Shown: positions 23,001 to 30,237, counted from the first letter of the stretch. The stretch is 40,103 bases of DNA from Prolixibacteraceae bacterium (GCA_023228025.1 JALOCD010000033.1:1-40103), one strand, 5' to 3'. Program-made: numbers and translations. The notes: generated by a model from the sequence alone, not told the origin.

Positions 23001-23091
23001 CCGTACCAGTTTCGACGAGGTGGCGCAAGGGTTCCACAAACTCAATGCCATTGCCGAAGCCATGCGTTGTCTGCAATGTTCCAAACATTAA
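20005..23091 (+). CDS. hydB: Hydrogenase NADH/flavin subunit HydB fused to a GltD-like FAD/NADPH oxidoreductase
   Basis: 1028-residue multidomain flavoprotein. Residues 1-110: thioredoxin-like [2Fe-2S] domain (Cys30, Cys35, Cys67, Cys71). Residues about 130-400: NuoF/HydB FMN- and NADH-binding domain with GMRGRGGGGFPTGTKW at 182-197 and ICNADEGDPGAFMDR. Then the SLBB domain and a [4Fe-4S] site (Cys474, Cys477, Cys480, Cys520). Cys550 and Cys555 resemble the CPAGVC linker of HydB. From about 560, instead of the usual two-cluster ferredoxin tail, there is a GltD-like module: cluster-binding cysteines 563, 567, 602, 606, 610, 614, FAD motif GAGPSG at 659-664, and NADPH-type motif GGGNTALDAARSALRLGA followed by YRRTREEMPA near 789-821. 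Together with HydA and HydC this should couple H2, ferredoxin and NAD(H), and possibly NADP(H). Confidence 0.92.
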   Translation: MHIKSLKDLKGLKASFQKQEAQYPFVAHFCYAAGCLSSDCRDVKDSFVKALEHEKLTDKVKINRTGCMGACTLGPTLIINPGTTLYCNLKPSDMPHIVKEHIKKGKIALKYCYKDPETGKEIPNMQEINFFKHQKKIVLRNCGTIDFASIEEYIAKDGYFALCKALTSMTPAAVVDEIKKSGMRGRGGGGFPTGTKWEMASKVDSDQKYIICNADEGDPGAFMDRSLLEGDAHAVIEGMIIGGYAIGASQGVVYIRAEYPIAIERLTIAIKSARECGLLGKDIFSSGFDFDIEIRIGAGAFVCGEETALMASVEGRRGEPTQKPPFPVQCGLYGKPTVINNVETFGSIAPILLNGAEWFASIGTEKSKGTKVFALAGDIRMKGLIEVPMGISLGKILFDIGGGIPKHKNFKVAQTGGPSGGCLTAEHLNTPIDYDSLIKHGAIMGSGGLIAADEDTCMVDMARFFMDFVQEESCGKCTPCRLGTKRMLEILERITVGKGEEGDVEKLIELGTSIKESAICGLGQTAANPVLSTIKNFRHEYDEHIQKKYCRSGVCSELFLSPCQNACPAGVNVPGYIALIAAGRVKDAYNLIRQDNPFPSICGRVCTHPCESKCRRAQLDESIAIADLKRYAADYVLNSDEPYMNLMFQKNGKSVGIIGAGPSGLTCGYYLSRLGYTVDIYEEKSVAGGILAYGIPEYRQPKDVLKKEIDSIIQSGINIIYNTKVGEQITFADLKAKYGAIYIATGTQLSRKIGIEGEEKEGIYHGLDFLKDINLKKGVTVKGVVAVIGGGNTALDAARSALRLGAEKVHILYRRTREEMPADRREIQDALEEGIILHELVAPVRFLGNGAVRQIECMKMDQGEFGRDGRRVPVSQPDSLFTLNIDMAIPAVSQYSDLPFVTKKDVELTDWGTFIVDSSTQMTTQKGVFAGGDVARGSDVVITAIADGKKAAKSIDKYLGGKGILNSGEPIDIPHMRPDEANTIEHERFPMRYLDDEKRRTSFDEVAQGFHKLNAIAEAMRCLQCSKH

Positions 23092-23109
23092 CCTGCAAAT
23101 TATCCGATT

Positions 23110-24888
23110 ATGTCAATTGTAACACTTACCATCAATAACAAAACCATACAGGCCGAAGAGGGAACCACCATCTTCGAAGCCGCCAAACAAAACAACATCC
23201 TGATACCCCATTTCTGCTATCTGGAGAATGTTCACCAGATTGGATCCTGCAGAATCTGCGTTGTAGAGGTGGAGGGAGCCCGAAACCTGATGGCCTCCTG
23301 CGTAACGGAAGTCAAAGAGGGTATGGTCGTCCAGACCAATACCGCAAAGGTGCGAAAAGTCAGAAAGGTACTCTATGAACTTATTTTGTCCGACCATCCG
23401 AAAAATTGTCTCGGATGCCACCGGAACCAGAACTGCGAGTTGCAGGACCTTGGAGAGCAAATCCAGATTGACGGCTTCCGGTTTGAAGGGGTAAAATCCA
23501 AGGATGTTATTGACAGTACCAGCGCATCCATCGTAAGGGACAGTTCCAAGTGCATTCTTTGCCGCCGCTGTGTGACTGTCTGCAACGATATTCAGGGTAT
23601 TGGCCTGATGAATGCGCACCACCGGGGCTTTGCCACCTTTATTGGACCATCGGAAGATGAAAACCTGGGACACTCCATCTGTACGAATTGCGGACAGTGC
23701 ATCGTCGTTTGCCCGGTCGGCGCCCTCAAAGAGAAAGATTCTACCCAAATCGTCTGGGAGGCTCTGCAGGACAAATCGAAAACCGTAGTAGTACAGACCG
23801 CCCCTGCCGTTCGTGCAGCGCTTGGCGAGAAATTCGGTTTTGCCCCCGGCACACTCGTCACAGGAAAAATGGCAGCTTCATTGAAGGAATTGGGTTTTGA
23901 CTACGTCTTTGACACCAACTTTGCCGCCGACCTCACCATTTTGGAAGAGGGGTCTGAATTTCTGAAGAGGGTCAACGATCAGTTTACAACTCCCGAAGGC
24001 GCAGTTTTACCCATGATTACCAGTTGCAGTCCGGGATGGATCAAATATGTGGAACACCAGTACCCGGATCAACTCGGTCACCTCTCAAGCTGCAAATCTC
24101 CCCACATGATGCTGGGGGCGTTGATCAAGACCTATTTCGCGGACAAAATAAAAGTCGATCCAAAAGACCTTTATGTAGTATCCATCATGCCTTGCACCGC
24201 CAAAAAATTTGAGATTACCAGGCCCGAAATGGAATCCAATGGGGTAAGGGATGTTGATGCCGTTCTGACCACCCGCGAACTGGCCAGGATGATCAAGGAT
24301 GCCGGGATTGATTTTGTACAACTGCCGGATGCCGAATTTGATTCACCACTGGGCCTCTCTACCGGGGCTGCCGATATTTTCGGCACCACTGGCGGCGTAA
24401 TGGAAGCCGCGATCCGTACGGTTTATGAGCTGATAACCGGCCGCGAATTACCAATGGAGGAGCTGCATGTGAAACCGTTGGTTGGCTTGCAGCAAATAAA
24501 GACCGCCGATCTGAAAATCGAAGATGCCCTTGAGTCCTATGCCTATCTGAATGACGTTACGGTAAAAGTAGCGGTGACCAGCGGACTGAAAGGCGCATCG
24601 AAATTGATGGAAGAGATCCGACAGGGCAAAAGCCCCTACCATTTCATCGAGGTAATGGGATGCCCCGGAGGTTGTATCAGCGGCGGCGGTCAGCCCAGAC
24701 CGGTCAACAACATGGTCCGGATGAAACGTCTGGAGGCTATCTACCGCGAAGATGAAGGGAAAACCTTGCGCAAATCGCACCAGAACGAGGATGTCATGAC
24801 GCTATACAAAGAATTCCTCGGACATCCGCTGGGACATCTCTCGCATGAATTGCTACATACAACTTATGTGAAAAGGGAAAAGAATTAA
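23110..24888 (+). CDS. hydA: [FeFe]-hydrogenase catalytic subunit HydA
   Basis: 592-residue catalytic subunit of a trimeric cytosolic [FeFe]-hydrogenase. N-terminal [2Fe-2S] domain (Cys36, Cys47, Cys50, Cys64), His-ligated [4Fe-4S] (His96, Cys100, Cys103, Cys109), two ferredoxin-type clusters (Cys148/151/154/158 and Cys191/194/197/201). H-cluster motifs: L1 TSCSPGW at 304-310, L2 MPCTAKKFE at 360-368 and L3 EVMGCPGGCISGGGQP around Cys518 and Cys522. The small-subunit-like C-terminal helix ends LLHTTY. With hydC and hydB this matches the group A3 bifurcating type, which oxidises reduced ferredoxin and NADH together to make H2, or runs in reverse. It follows hydB by 18 bases. The maturases HydE, HydF and HydG are not in the window. 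Confidence 0.95.
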   Translation: MSIVTLTINNKTIQAEEGTTIFEAAKQNNILIPHFCYLENVHQIGSCRICVVEVEGARNLMASCVTEVKEGMVVQTNTAKVRKVRKVLYELILSDHPKNCLGCHRNQNCELQDLGEQIQIDGFRFEGVKSKDVIDSTSASIVRDSSKCILCRRCVTVCNDIQGIGLMNAHHRGFATFIGPSEDENLGHSICTNCGQCIVVCPVGALKEKDSTQIVWEALQDKSKTVVVQTAPAVRAALGEKFGFAPGTLVTGKMAASLKELGFDYVFDTNFAADLTILEEGSEFLKRVNDQFTTPEGAVLPMITSCSPGWIKYVEHQYPDQLGHLSSCKSPHMMLGALIKTYFADKIKVDPKDLYVVSIMPCTAKKFEITRPEMESNGVRDVDAVLTTRELARMIKDAGIDFVQLPDAEFDSPLGLSTGAADIFGTTGGVMEAAIRTVYELITGRELPMEELHVKPLVGLQQIKTADLKIEDALESYAYLNDVTVKVAVTSGLKGASKLMEEIRQGKSPYHFIEVMGCPGGCISGGGQPRPVNNMVRMKRLEAIYREDEGKTLRKSHQNEDVMTLYKEFLGHPLGHLSHELLHTTYVKREKN

Positions 24889-24930
24889 TTGAGAATGGAC
24901 AATTGACAGTTGACAATTGTCCATTCTCAA
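24889..24930. terminator. Bidirectional terminator between hydA and cysS, built from an AATTGACA repeat
   Basis: TTGAGAATGGACAATTG (24889-24905) and CAATTGTCCATTCTCAA (24914-24930) are perfect 17-bp arms with an eight-base loop, placed between two convergent stops and followed by T-rich DNA (ATTTTTC) on the plus strand. It overlaps a second set of AATTGACAGTTGACAATT-type words up to 24948, the same repeat family as 15866-15897. Confidence 0.8.
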
Positions 24931-24940
24931 TTGTCAACTG

Positions 24941-26416
24941 TCAATTTTTCAGTTTCCAATCTGCCCCCTCCTTGGTGTCTTTGATTTCAAAGCCCAAAGC
25001 GGTAAGCCGGTCGCGGATCTGGTCGGAGGTTGACCAATCCTTTTTGGCTTTGGCCTCTTGCCGCAAAGTGAGCAAGAGTTCAACCATCTTTCCGAACAGC
25101 TCCCCGTTCCCATTCTCCTGGCTATCGCCGGAAGGCTGTAAACCAAGGACATCCTGTACCAATCCGGTATAAAGCTGCTGAAGTTTCGCGAGATCAGCTG
25201 CCGTGATGGTCATGTTCCCGTCATTGACCGAGTTGATCATTTTGGCACCGTCAAAAAGGTGGGCGACGAGGATCGGACTATTCAGGTCGTCGTTCAACGC
25301 ATCATAGCAATTCCTTTTCAGCTTTTCTACATCCAGGGTGGAGGTATCGGCTGTCTTCAGGTTTTTGAGCAATTCCATGGCATTCATCAGCCGTTCAAAT
25401 CCTTTTTCGGCAGCCTGGAGCGCCTCATTGGAGAAATCGAGCGGACTTCGGTAGTGGGCTTGAAGCATGAAAAAACGGATGGTCATCGGGTCGTAGGCCT
25501 TTTCAAGCAAAGGATGCTTACCGGTGAAGAATTCGTCCAACTGGATGAAATTTCCCAGCGATTTGCCCATTTTCTGGCCATTGATGGTGATCATGTTGTT
25601 GTGGACCCAGTAGTTAACCGTCGCATGACCAAAACAGGCCACTCCCTGTGCCACTTCGGCTTCATGGTGCGGGAAAAGCAGATCAAGTCCGCCACCGTGA
25701 ATATCGAAAGTCTCTCCCAGATATTTGGTGCTCATGGAGGTACATTCGGTGTGCCATCCCGGGAAACCGTTACCCCATGGCGATGGCCACCGCATGATAT
25801 GTTCGGGCAAGGCATTCTTCCACAATGCAAAATCCAATCCTGATCTCTTCTCATTCTGACCGTCCAGGTCGCGGGTATTGGTATAGAGATCCTCAATTTT
25901 TCGGCCGGAAAGTATCCCGTAAGGATGCTTTTTGGCATAAGCTTCCACGTCAAAATAGACAGAACCATTGGTTTCATACGCGAATCCGGCCTCCAGCATC
26001 TTCTTTACCGCTTCGATCTGCTCAATGATGTGGCCCGAGGCGGTCGGCTCGATACTGGGAGGAAGCACGTTGAGTTGCCCCATGTTCTTGCGGTAGCTGT
26101 TGGTGTAGATTTGCACGATCTCCATTGGTTCCAGTTCCTCAACCTTGGCTTTTTTTGCCACCTTGTCTTCGCCTTCATCGGCATCGTTGACCAGATGGCC
26201 CACGTCCGTAATGTTTCTGACGTACCTTACCTTATATCCAATGTGTAATAAATAACGGAAAAGCAAATCAAAAGTGATGGCGGGCCGGGCATGACCCAGG
26301 TGGGCATTCCCATAAACCGTCGGACCGCAGACATACATCCCGACATGATCCTTGTGAATGGGGACAAAAAGCTCCTTTTTACGGGTCAGGGTGTTGTGCA
26401 ACGTTAACTTTTCCAT
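24941..26416 (-). CDS. cysS: Cysteinyl-tRNA synthetase
   Basis: 491-residue class I synthetase that charges tRNA-Cys in the cytosol. The nucleotide-binding HIGH motif is HLGH in PTVYGNAHLGHARP, the KMSKS motif is KMGKS in NGQKMGKSLGNF, and the zinc site is formed by Cys in VCGPTVY, Cys in HTECTSMS, and the His/Glu of FPHHEAEVAQ. The DALR-like helical region and C-terminal tail are complete. Transcribed alone on the minus strand; an exact -7 box (TAATTTTG, plus 26443-26450) lies 26 bases before the ATG. It converges with hydA over a strong hairpin. Confidence 0.97.
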   Translation of the reverse strand: MEKLTLHNTLTRKKELFVPIHKDHVGMYVCGPTVYGNAHLGHARPAITFDLLFRYLLHIGYKVRYVRNITDVGHLVNDADEGEDKVAKKAKVEELEPMEIVQIYTNSYRKNMGQLNVLPPSIEPTASGHIIEQIEAVKKMLEAGFAYETNGSVYFDVEAYAKKHPYGILSGRKIEDLYTNTRDLDGQNEKRSGLDFALWKNALPEHIMRWPSPWGNGFPGWHTECTSMSTKYLGETFDIHGGGLDLLFPHHEAEVAQGVACFGHATVNYWVHNNMITINGQKMGKSLGNFIQLDEFFTGKHPLLEKAYDPMTIRFFMLQAHYRSPLDFSNEALQAAEKGFERLMNAMELLKNLKTADTSTLDVEKLKRNCYDALNDDLNSPILVAHLFDGAKMINSVNDGNMTITAADLAKLQQLYTGLVQDVLGLQPSGDSQENGNGELFGKMVELLLTLRQEAKAKKDWSTSDQIRDRLTALGFEIKDTKEGADWKLKN

Positions 26417-26442
26417 GATGGTTGTATCTAAATATCAAGCCG

Positions 26443-26450
26443 CAAAATTA
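26443..26450 (-). promoter_or_regulatory. -7 box for cysS
   Basis: On the minus strand reads TAATTTTG, exact TAnnTTTG, 26 bases upstream of the cysS ATG. Confidence 0.55.
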
Positions 26451-26546
26451 CAAAAAAAAGGGATGGAACGCATAAAACCAGATAGAATGAGGTGGTATAA
26501 CACAGATAGCTATGCCCTATTATTCAGCTAAGTGGTTTCTATCCTG

Positions 26547-26562
26547 CAGATTTGGAAATCTG
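26547..26562. promoter_or_regulatory. Palindrome CAGATTTGGAAATCTG upstream of the YhcG-type nuclease
   Basis: Perfect 7-bp arms around GG, 93 bases upstream of the nuclease ATG. Possible operator; not linked to a known regulator. Confidence 0.3.
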
Positions 26563-26655
26563 ATCAAAATTGGGTAACTTTATTAGAGACCTAAAAACCA
26601 AATCCCGATTGGATGGTTTCCGGATTAAAACTCACAATCAATTAAACTTATAGAT

Positions 26656-27744
26656 ATGAATGAATTTTCACAAATTGTGTCACTGATTCAAAGTGCCCGT
26701 AGTCTTGCACTTTACACAGTTAACAGCGAATTGGTGAATCTTTACTGGCAGGTGGGGCATTTTGTCTCTGAAAAATTGGGGAATGCATCCTGGGGAGAAA
26801 GTACAGTTGTGGAGTTGACAAATTTCATCAAAAACAGGTATCCGGATATCAAGGGATTTGACAAGAAAAACATCTACCGGATGTGTCAGTTTTATCAATT
26901 GTATAAGGATGCGCCAAATGTCGCACCAGTGGTGCGACATTTACAAGTTGCTGATTTACAATCTCCTGTAAATGTCGCACCAGTGGTGCGACATTTACAG
27001 GAGGAAGATATTCCTTCGATTGAGCATGATGATATTCGGAAAACAATTTTGGCAAAAATCAGCTGGACACACCACCTGATTATTATTGGCAGATGCAAAT
27101 CTGCAGAAGAAAGGGAATTTTATATTCGTCTTTGTATTCAGGACCGTTATAGCAAAAGGGAATTGGACAGGCAAATCAATAGCGGAGTTTTTGAACGGGT
27201 CATGCTGGGGAATGCTCATCTTTCGAAAAACATCAAACAGCTACCTCAGGATTTTAGCAATGTATTCAAGGATAGCTATGTTTTTGAATTCCTGAATCTC
27301 CCGGAACCTTATATTGAAAATGAACTACGCAAAGCTTTGTTGCATGAATTAAAACATTTTTTACTGGAATTGGGTTCAGACTACCTGTTTGTTGGTGAAG
27401 AGTTTCCAATTAAAGTTGGCAACCGCGATTTTAGAATTGATCTCCTGTTTTTTCACAGATCTTTACAGTGCCTGATCGCCTTTGAACTTAAAACCAGTCG
27501 ATTTGAACCTGAATACCTTGGTAAAACCAATTTCTATCTGGAAGCATTGGATCGGGATGTTCGGAAACCCCACGAAAATCCAACCATTGGGATATTACTT
27601 TGCAGGGACAAGGACGATGAGGTGGTGGAGTATGCATTGAACCGAAGTTTAAGTCCAACCATGGTTGCCCAATACCTGATGGCCATACCTGACAAAAAAA
27701 TACTGGCCCAAAAATTACATGAGCTTTTTCTGGCGCATGAATAA
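26656..27744 (+). CDS. YhcG-type PDDEXK nuclease (DUF1016) with two in-frame palindromes
   Basis: 362-residue protein with an N-terminal DUF1016 helical domain (residues 1-85, with LYWQVGHFVSEKL and FIKNRYPDIKGFDKKNIYRM) and a C-terminal PDDEXK nuclease domain. The nuclease motif is the Asp of FRIDLLFFH followed by the ExK of IAFELKTSRFEPEYLGK (Asp, Glu-x-Lys), near residues 255-285. YhcG-type proteins are linked to DNA processing and occur with restriction-modification loci or alone; here it is alone. Between the two domains, residues about 88-115 contain NVAPVVRHLQ twice, each coded by a near-identical DNA palindrome, so the linker grew by repeat insertion while staying in frame. The start at 26656 gives the usual N terminus. 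Confidence 0.85.
   Translation: MNEFSQIVSLIQSARSLALYTVNSELVNLYWQVGHFVSEKLGNASWGESTVVELTNFIKNRYPDIKGFDKKNIYRMCQFYQLYKDAPNVAPVVRHLQVADLQSPVNVAPVVRHLQEEDIPSIEHDDIRKTILAKISWTHHLIIIGRCKSAEEREFYIRLCIQDRYSKRELDRQINSGVFERVMLGNAHLSKNIKQLPQDFSNVFKDSYVFEFLNLPEPYIENELRKALLHELKHFLLELGSDYLFVGEEFPIKVGNRDFRIDLLFFHRSLQCLIAFELKTSRFEPEYLGKTNFYLEALDRDVRKPHENPTIGILLCRDKDDEVVEYALNRSLSPTMVAQYLMAIPDKKILAQKLHELFLAHE
26916..26942. repeat. Palindromic repeat inside the nuclease gene, copy 1
   Basis: AAATGTCGCACCA, a central G, and TGGTGCGACATTT: perfect 13-bp arms. Read in frame it encodes NVAPVVRHL. Same 27 bases as in copy 2. Confidence 0.95.
26963..27003. repeat. Palindromic repeat inside the nuclease gene, copy 2 (20-bp arms)
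   Basis: Core 26970-26996 is identical to copy 1. The symmetry continues outward (CTCCTGT / ACAGGAG) to give perfect 20-bp arms around one central base. Also encodes NVAPVVRHLQ in the same frame. Confidence 0.95.
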
Positions 27745-27790
27745 TAATATTCAAGTGACCTTATAAACAGAAACAATTTCTAAAAAATGT

Positions 27791-27821
27791 GTACCAAATT
27801 GGTACTTTTAATTTATCTTTG
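27791..27821 (+). promoter_or_regulatory. Promoter and palindromic operator of the Phd/YefM antitoxin
   Basis: GTACCAAATTGGTAC (27791-27805) is a perfect palindrome, 8 bases upstream of an exact -7 box TATCTTTG (27814-27821), which lies 29 bases before the antitoxin ATG. Placement over the promoter fits autorepression by the antitoxin, as is usual for this family. Confidence 0.6.
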
Positions 27822-27850
27822 CTATCACTGCATTCTAAAAAGTTTGAGTT

Positions 27851-28102
27851 ATGTTGGTCATTAGCAGCAGAGAGTTCCGGGAGAATCAAAAGAAGTATTT
27901 TGACCTAATTGATCAAAAAGAACAAGTCATCGTACAGCGCGGAAAAAACAAGTCATACGCTCTTATTCCAATTGACGAAACAGTTAAATATTTTTCAGAA
28001 CCCAAGATCAGTGAGCGTTTGGATCGTTCGATTGAAGAGGCCAAACAAGGAGACTTGGTTACTGTTAGCGCTGAGAAAATCAATCATTTATTGGGTATTT
28101 GA
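27851..28102 (+). CDS. Orphan Phd/YefM family antitoxin
   Basis: 83-residue antitoxin of the Phd/YefM type. The N-terminal DNA-binding part MLVISSREFRENQKKYFDLI and the strand QVIVQRGKNKSYALIPID are characteristic, and the acidic/basic helical C-terminal part (SERLDRSIEEAKQGD) would bind a toxin such as YoeB/Txe. No toxin gene follows: the next gene, 67 bases downstream, is a cyclophilin lipoprotein. A palindrome over the promoter suggests the protein still regulates its own gene. It may be a remnant, an antitoxin acting in trans, or a small regulator. The ATG at 27851 is the only sensible start. Confidence 0.85.
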   Translation: MLVISSREFRENQKKYFDLIDQKEQVIVQRGKNKSYALIPIDETVKYFSEPKISERLDRSIEEAKQGDLVTVSAEKINHLLGI

Positions 28103-28169
28103 ATTACACTATAAAATGTACACCTACGGCATAAGCTGACATTGAATTTCTTAAAAAAAACATATTTAT

Positions 28170-29000
28170 ATGAAAAACATATTTGTAAAATCTTTTCTGA
28201 TCCTCGCGGTAGCAGCCATCTCCTCCTGCTCTTTCTCGCAGAACAAACCAGTGCCTGAAGGTCCGCAAGTGCTGATCTCAACAAAATATGGCGATATGAA
28301 GGTAGTGCTGTACAATCAAACACCTTTACACCGCGACAACTTTATGAAGCTTACGAAAGAGGGCGTTTTTGACAGTCTGATTTTTCACCGCGTAATCAAA
28401 GGCTTTATGGTACAGGGCGGTGATCCCAATTCCAAACGTGCCACCAAAGACCAGGTGCTAGGCGATGGTGATCTGAATTATACCATTCCGGCAGAAATCA
28501 TACCCGGAATTATTCACAAAAAAGGGGTGATCGCCGCCGCCAGGAACGGAGATGAAGAGAATCCCGAACGCCGCTCTTCGGCCACCCAGTTTTATCTCGC
28601 CCAGGGAAAAGTGTACAAACTGGATGAAATTCCGGCCATCGAGCAAAAAATGAACATCAGTGCATCGGAATCGCTGTTTCTTAAAATGAAATCTGAAAAA
28701 ATAGATACCCTCATGTTGTTCCAAATGGCCAGAAACAAGGAGGGCTACGACAAGTTGATCGAAAAATTGAAGCAAAAAGCGATCAAGGAGGTCGAAAAAA
28801 ATCCGGTCAGGTTAACCCGGCAACAAGTAGAAACCTACACCACGCTCGGAGGAATTCCGCACCTGGATGGAGGTTATACTGTTTTTGGCGAGGTGTTGGA
28901 TGGTCTTGCCGTTATCGACTCCATTGCTGCACAACCAACCGGCACCAATGATCGTCCGCTAGAGAACATCCGGATGACAATCAAGGTAATTAAGGAATAA
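28170..29000 (+). CDS. Cyclophilin-type peptidyl-prolyl isomerase lipoprotein
   Basis: 276-residue cyclophilin that speeds cis-trans isomerisation of proline peptide bonds, attached to a periplasmic or outer membrane surface. A lipoprotein signal with lipobox AISSC places lipidation at Cys20. The active-site segment FHRVIKGFMVQGGD (Arg74, Phe79, Gln82) and the conserved AAARNGDEENPERRSSATQFYLA follow. After residue 148 the core is interrupted by a charged helical insertion of about 75 residues (to 225), after which the cyclophilin strand GGIPHLDGGYTVFGEVLDG resumes; such insertions are known in Bacteroidota PPIases. Its last 11 bases overlap the 3' end of convergent aroA. Confidence 0.9.
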   Translation: MKNIFVKSFLILAVAAISSCSFSQNKPVPEGPQVLISTKYGDMKVVLYNQTPLHRDNFMKLTKEGVFDSLIFHRVIKGFMVQGGDPNSKRATKDQVLGDGDLNYTIPAEIIPGIIHKKGVIAAARNGDEENPERRSSATQFYLAQGKVYKLDEIPAIEQKMNISASESLFLKMKSEKIDTLMLFQMARNKEGYDKLIEKLKQKAIKEVEKNPVRLTRQQVETYTTLGGIPHLDGGYTVFGEVLDGLAVIDSIAAQPTGTNDRPLENIRMTIKVIKE

Positions 29001-30234
29001 CAGTCTCCATTTTAAAACCAACTTTGTCCAGGTCTTTGTAAAAGGATGGGTATGACTTGGTGACGACCATGGCATCATCTATCCTGATGGAACCATTGAA
29101 CAAGGCAACTGGGGCAAAAGACATGGCCATTCTGTGGTCGTGGTAAGTGCCAATAACCGGTTCGGACTGAGCAATAGATTGATCGAACTCCCCATTCCAT
29201 GCAAGTTCCCCTTCGGCAGGTTCGGTTAGCCTGATGCCCAATTTCGAACATTCACATTGCAACGCGGCAATACGGTCAGTCTCTTTTATCTTCAAGGTTT
29301 TCAGGCCGGCAAAGTGGAAAGGCAGCCGCTTGCCGATGGCCAGCACCACAAAAGTTTGGGCAATATCAGGGTACTCAATAAAATTCAGGCTTAATTTTTT
29401 CAAGGTCGACACTTTGCCCTTTGTCACCCTGACTGATTCGCCCTCCTGCCGGGAATTTATCCCGAAATATTTTTCGAACCATTCGGCCTGTACAGAATCC
29501 CCTTGCAGGCTCTTCAACCGAAGTCCTTTCAAATGCAAATCGCATCGTTCAGACAAGGCTGCCATTGCGTACCAGTAGGATGCTCCAGACCAATCCGCCT
29601 CAACAGAATAAGATATTGGCTTATAAGTTTGCGCTTCAATGCGTATTTCATTTCCGTTCCACTGGTATTTTATGCCAAATTTCTTCATGATCCCCAGGGT
29701 CATTTCGATGTAGGAACGTGAGGTAACCCTATTGGTCAACCGAAGGGTCAGTCCGCCCTGAACGGTTGGGGCGATCATCAGCAAAGCCGAAATATATTGA
29801 CTGCTGATGCTTCCGTCCAGTTCGAGGATGCCGCCCTTAAGGGCAGTACCGGTAATCTTTAGGGGCGGAAATCCCTCCTGTCCGGTATATTCAATCTGTG
29901 CCCCAAGTTTGCGTAAAGCATCAACCAAAATTGAGATCGGCCTTTGCTGCATCCTTTCGGACCCGGTAAGATGCCATTCTCCCACAATTTTCGATAGATA
30001 TGCAGTCAAAAATCGCATGGCGGTGCCGGCATGATGGATATTGAAAGTGTTAGAATTGGATTCCAGCACCTGGTTCATCACCAGTGAATCGTCGCAATCG
30101 GAAAGGTTTTTCACCGGGAATGAAGAGTAGCTCAGCGCGTTGATGATAAGCACCCGGTTGCTGATACTCTTGGAGGAGGGCAGCGTAATTTCACCAGCGA
30201 GGGAAGAATCTGTTTTGGTCAAAAGTATTTGCAT
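28990..30234 (-). CDS. aroA: 3-phosphoshikimate 1-carboxyvinyltransferase (EPSP synthase)
   Basis: 414-residue EPSP synthase, which joins phosphoenolpyruvate and shikimate-3-phosphate in the shikimate pathway. Conserved segments: LPSSKSISNRVLI at the N terminus with the substrate-binding Lys and Ser-Arg, HAGTAMRFLTAYLS (counterpart of the NAGTAMRPL glyphosate/PEP region), KETDRIAAL, and DHRMAMSFAPVAL near the C terminus. Slightly shorter than the enterobacterial enzyme (427) but usual for Bacteroidota. It starts 3 bases after the aroB stop, so aroB-aroA form an operon. The 3' end overlaps the cyclophilin gene by 11 bases. Confidence 0.95.
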   Translation of the reverse strand: MQILLTKTDSSLAGEITLPSSKSISNRVLIINALSYSSFPVKNLSDCDDSLVMNQVLESNSNTFNIHHAGTAMRFLTAYLSKIVGEWHLTGSERMQQRPISILVDALRKLGAQIEYTGQEGFPPLKITGTALKGGILELDGSISSQYISALLMIAPTVQGGLTLRLTNRVTSRSYIEMTLGIMKKFGIKYQWNGNEIRIEAQTYKPISYSVEADWSGASYWYAMAALSERCDLHLKGLRLKSLQGDSVQAEWFEKYFGINSRQEGESVRVTKGKVSTLKKLSLNFIEYPDIAQTFVVLAIGKRLPFHFAGLKTLKIKETDRIAALQCECSKLGIRLTEPAEGELAWNGEFDQSIAQSEPVIGTYHDHRMAMSFAPVALFNGSIRIDDAMVVTKSYPSFYKDLDKVGFKMETVIP

Positions 30235-30237
30235 GGC

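Noticed and set aside
22587..23113. 165-codon and other antisense frames across hydB/hydA
   Set aside because: Opposite strand of clearly real, motif-complete genes; the frames have no family features.
19453..24888. Operon as respiratory complex I (nuoEFG)
   Set aside because: HydA has all three H-cluster motifs and there are no membrane subunits, so this is a soluble hydrogenase.
26916..27003. Repeated palindromes read as a tiny CRISPR-like array
   Set aside because: Only two copies, inside an intact coding frame, with full palindromic symmetry and no cas genes.
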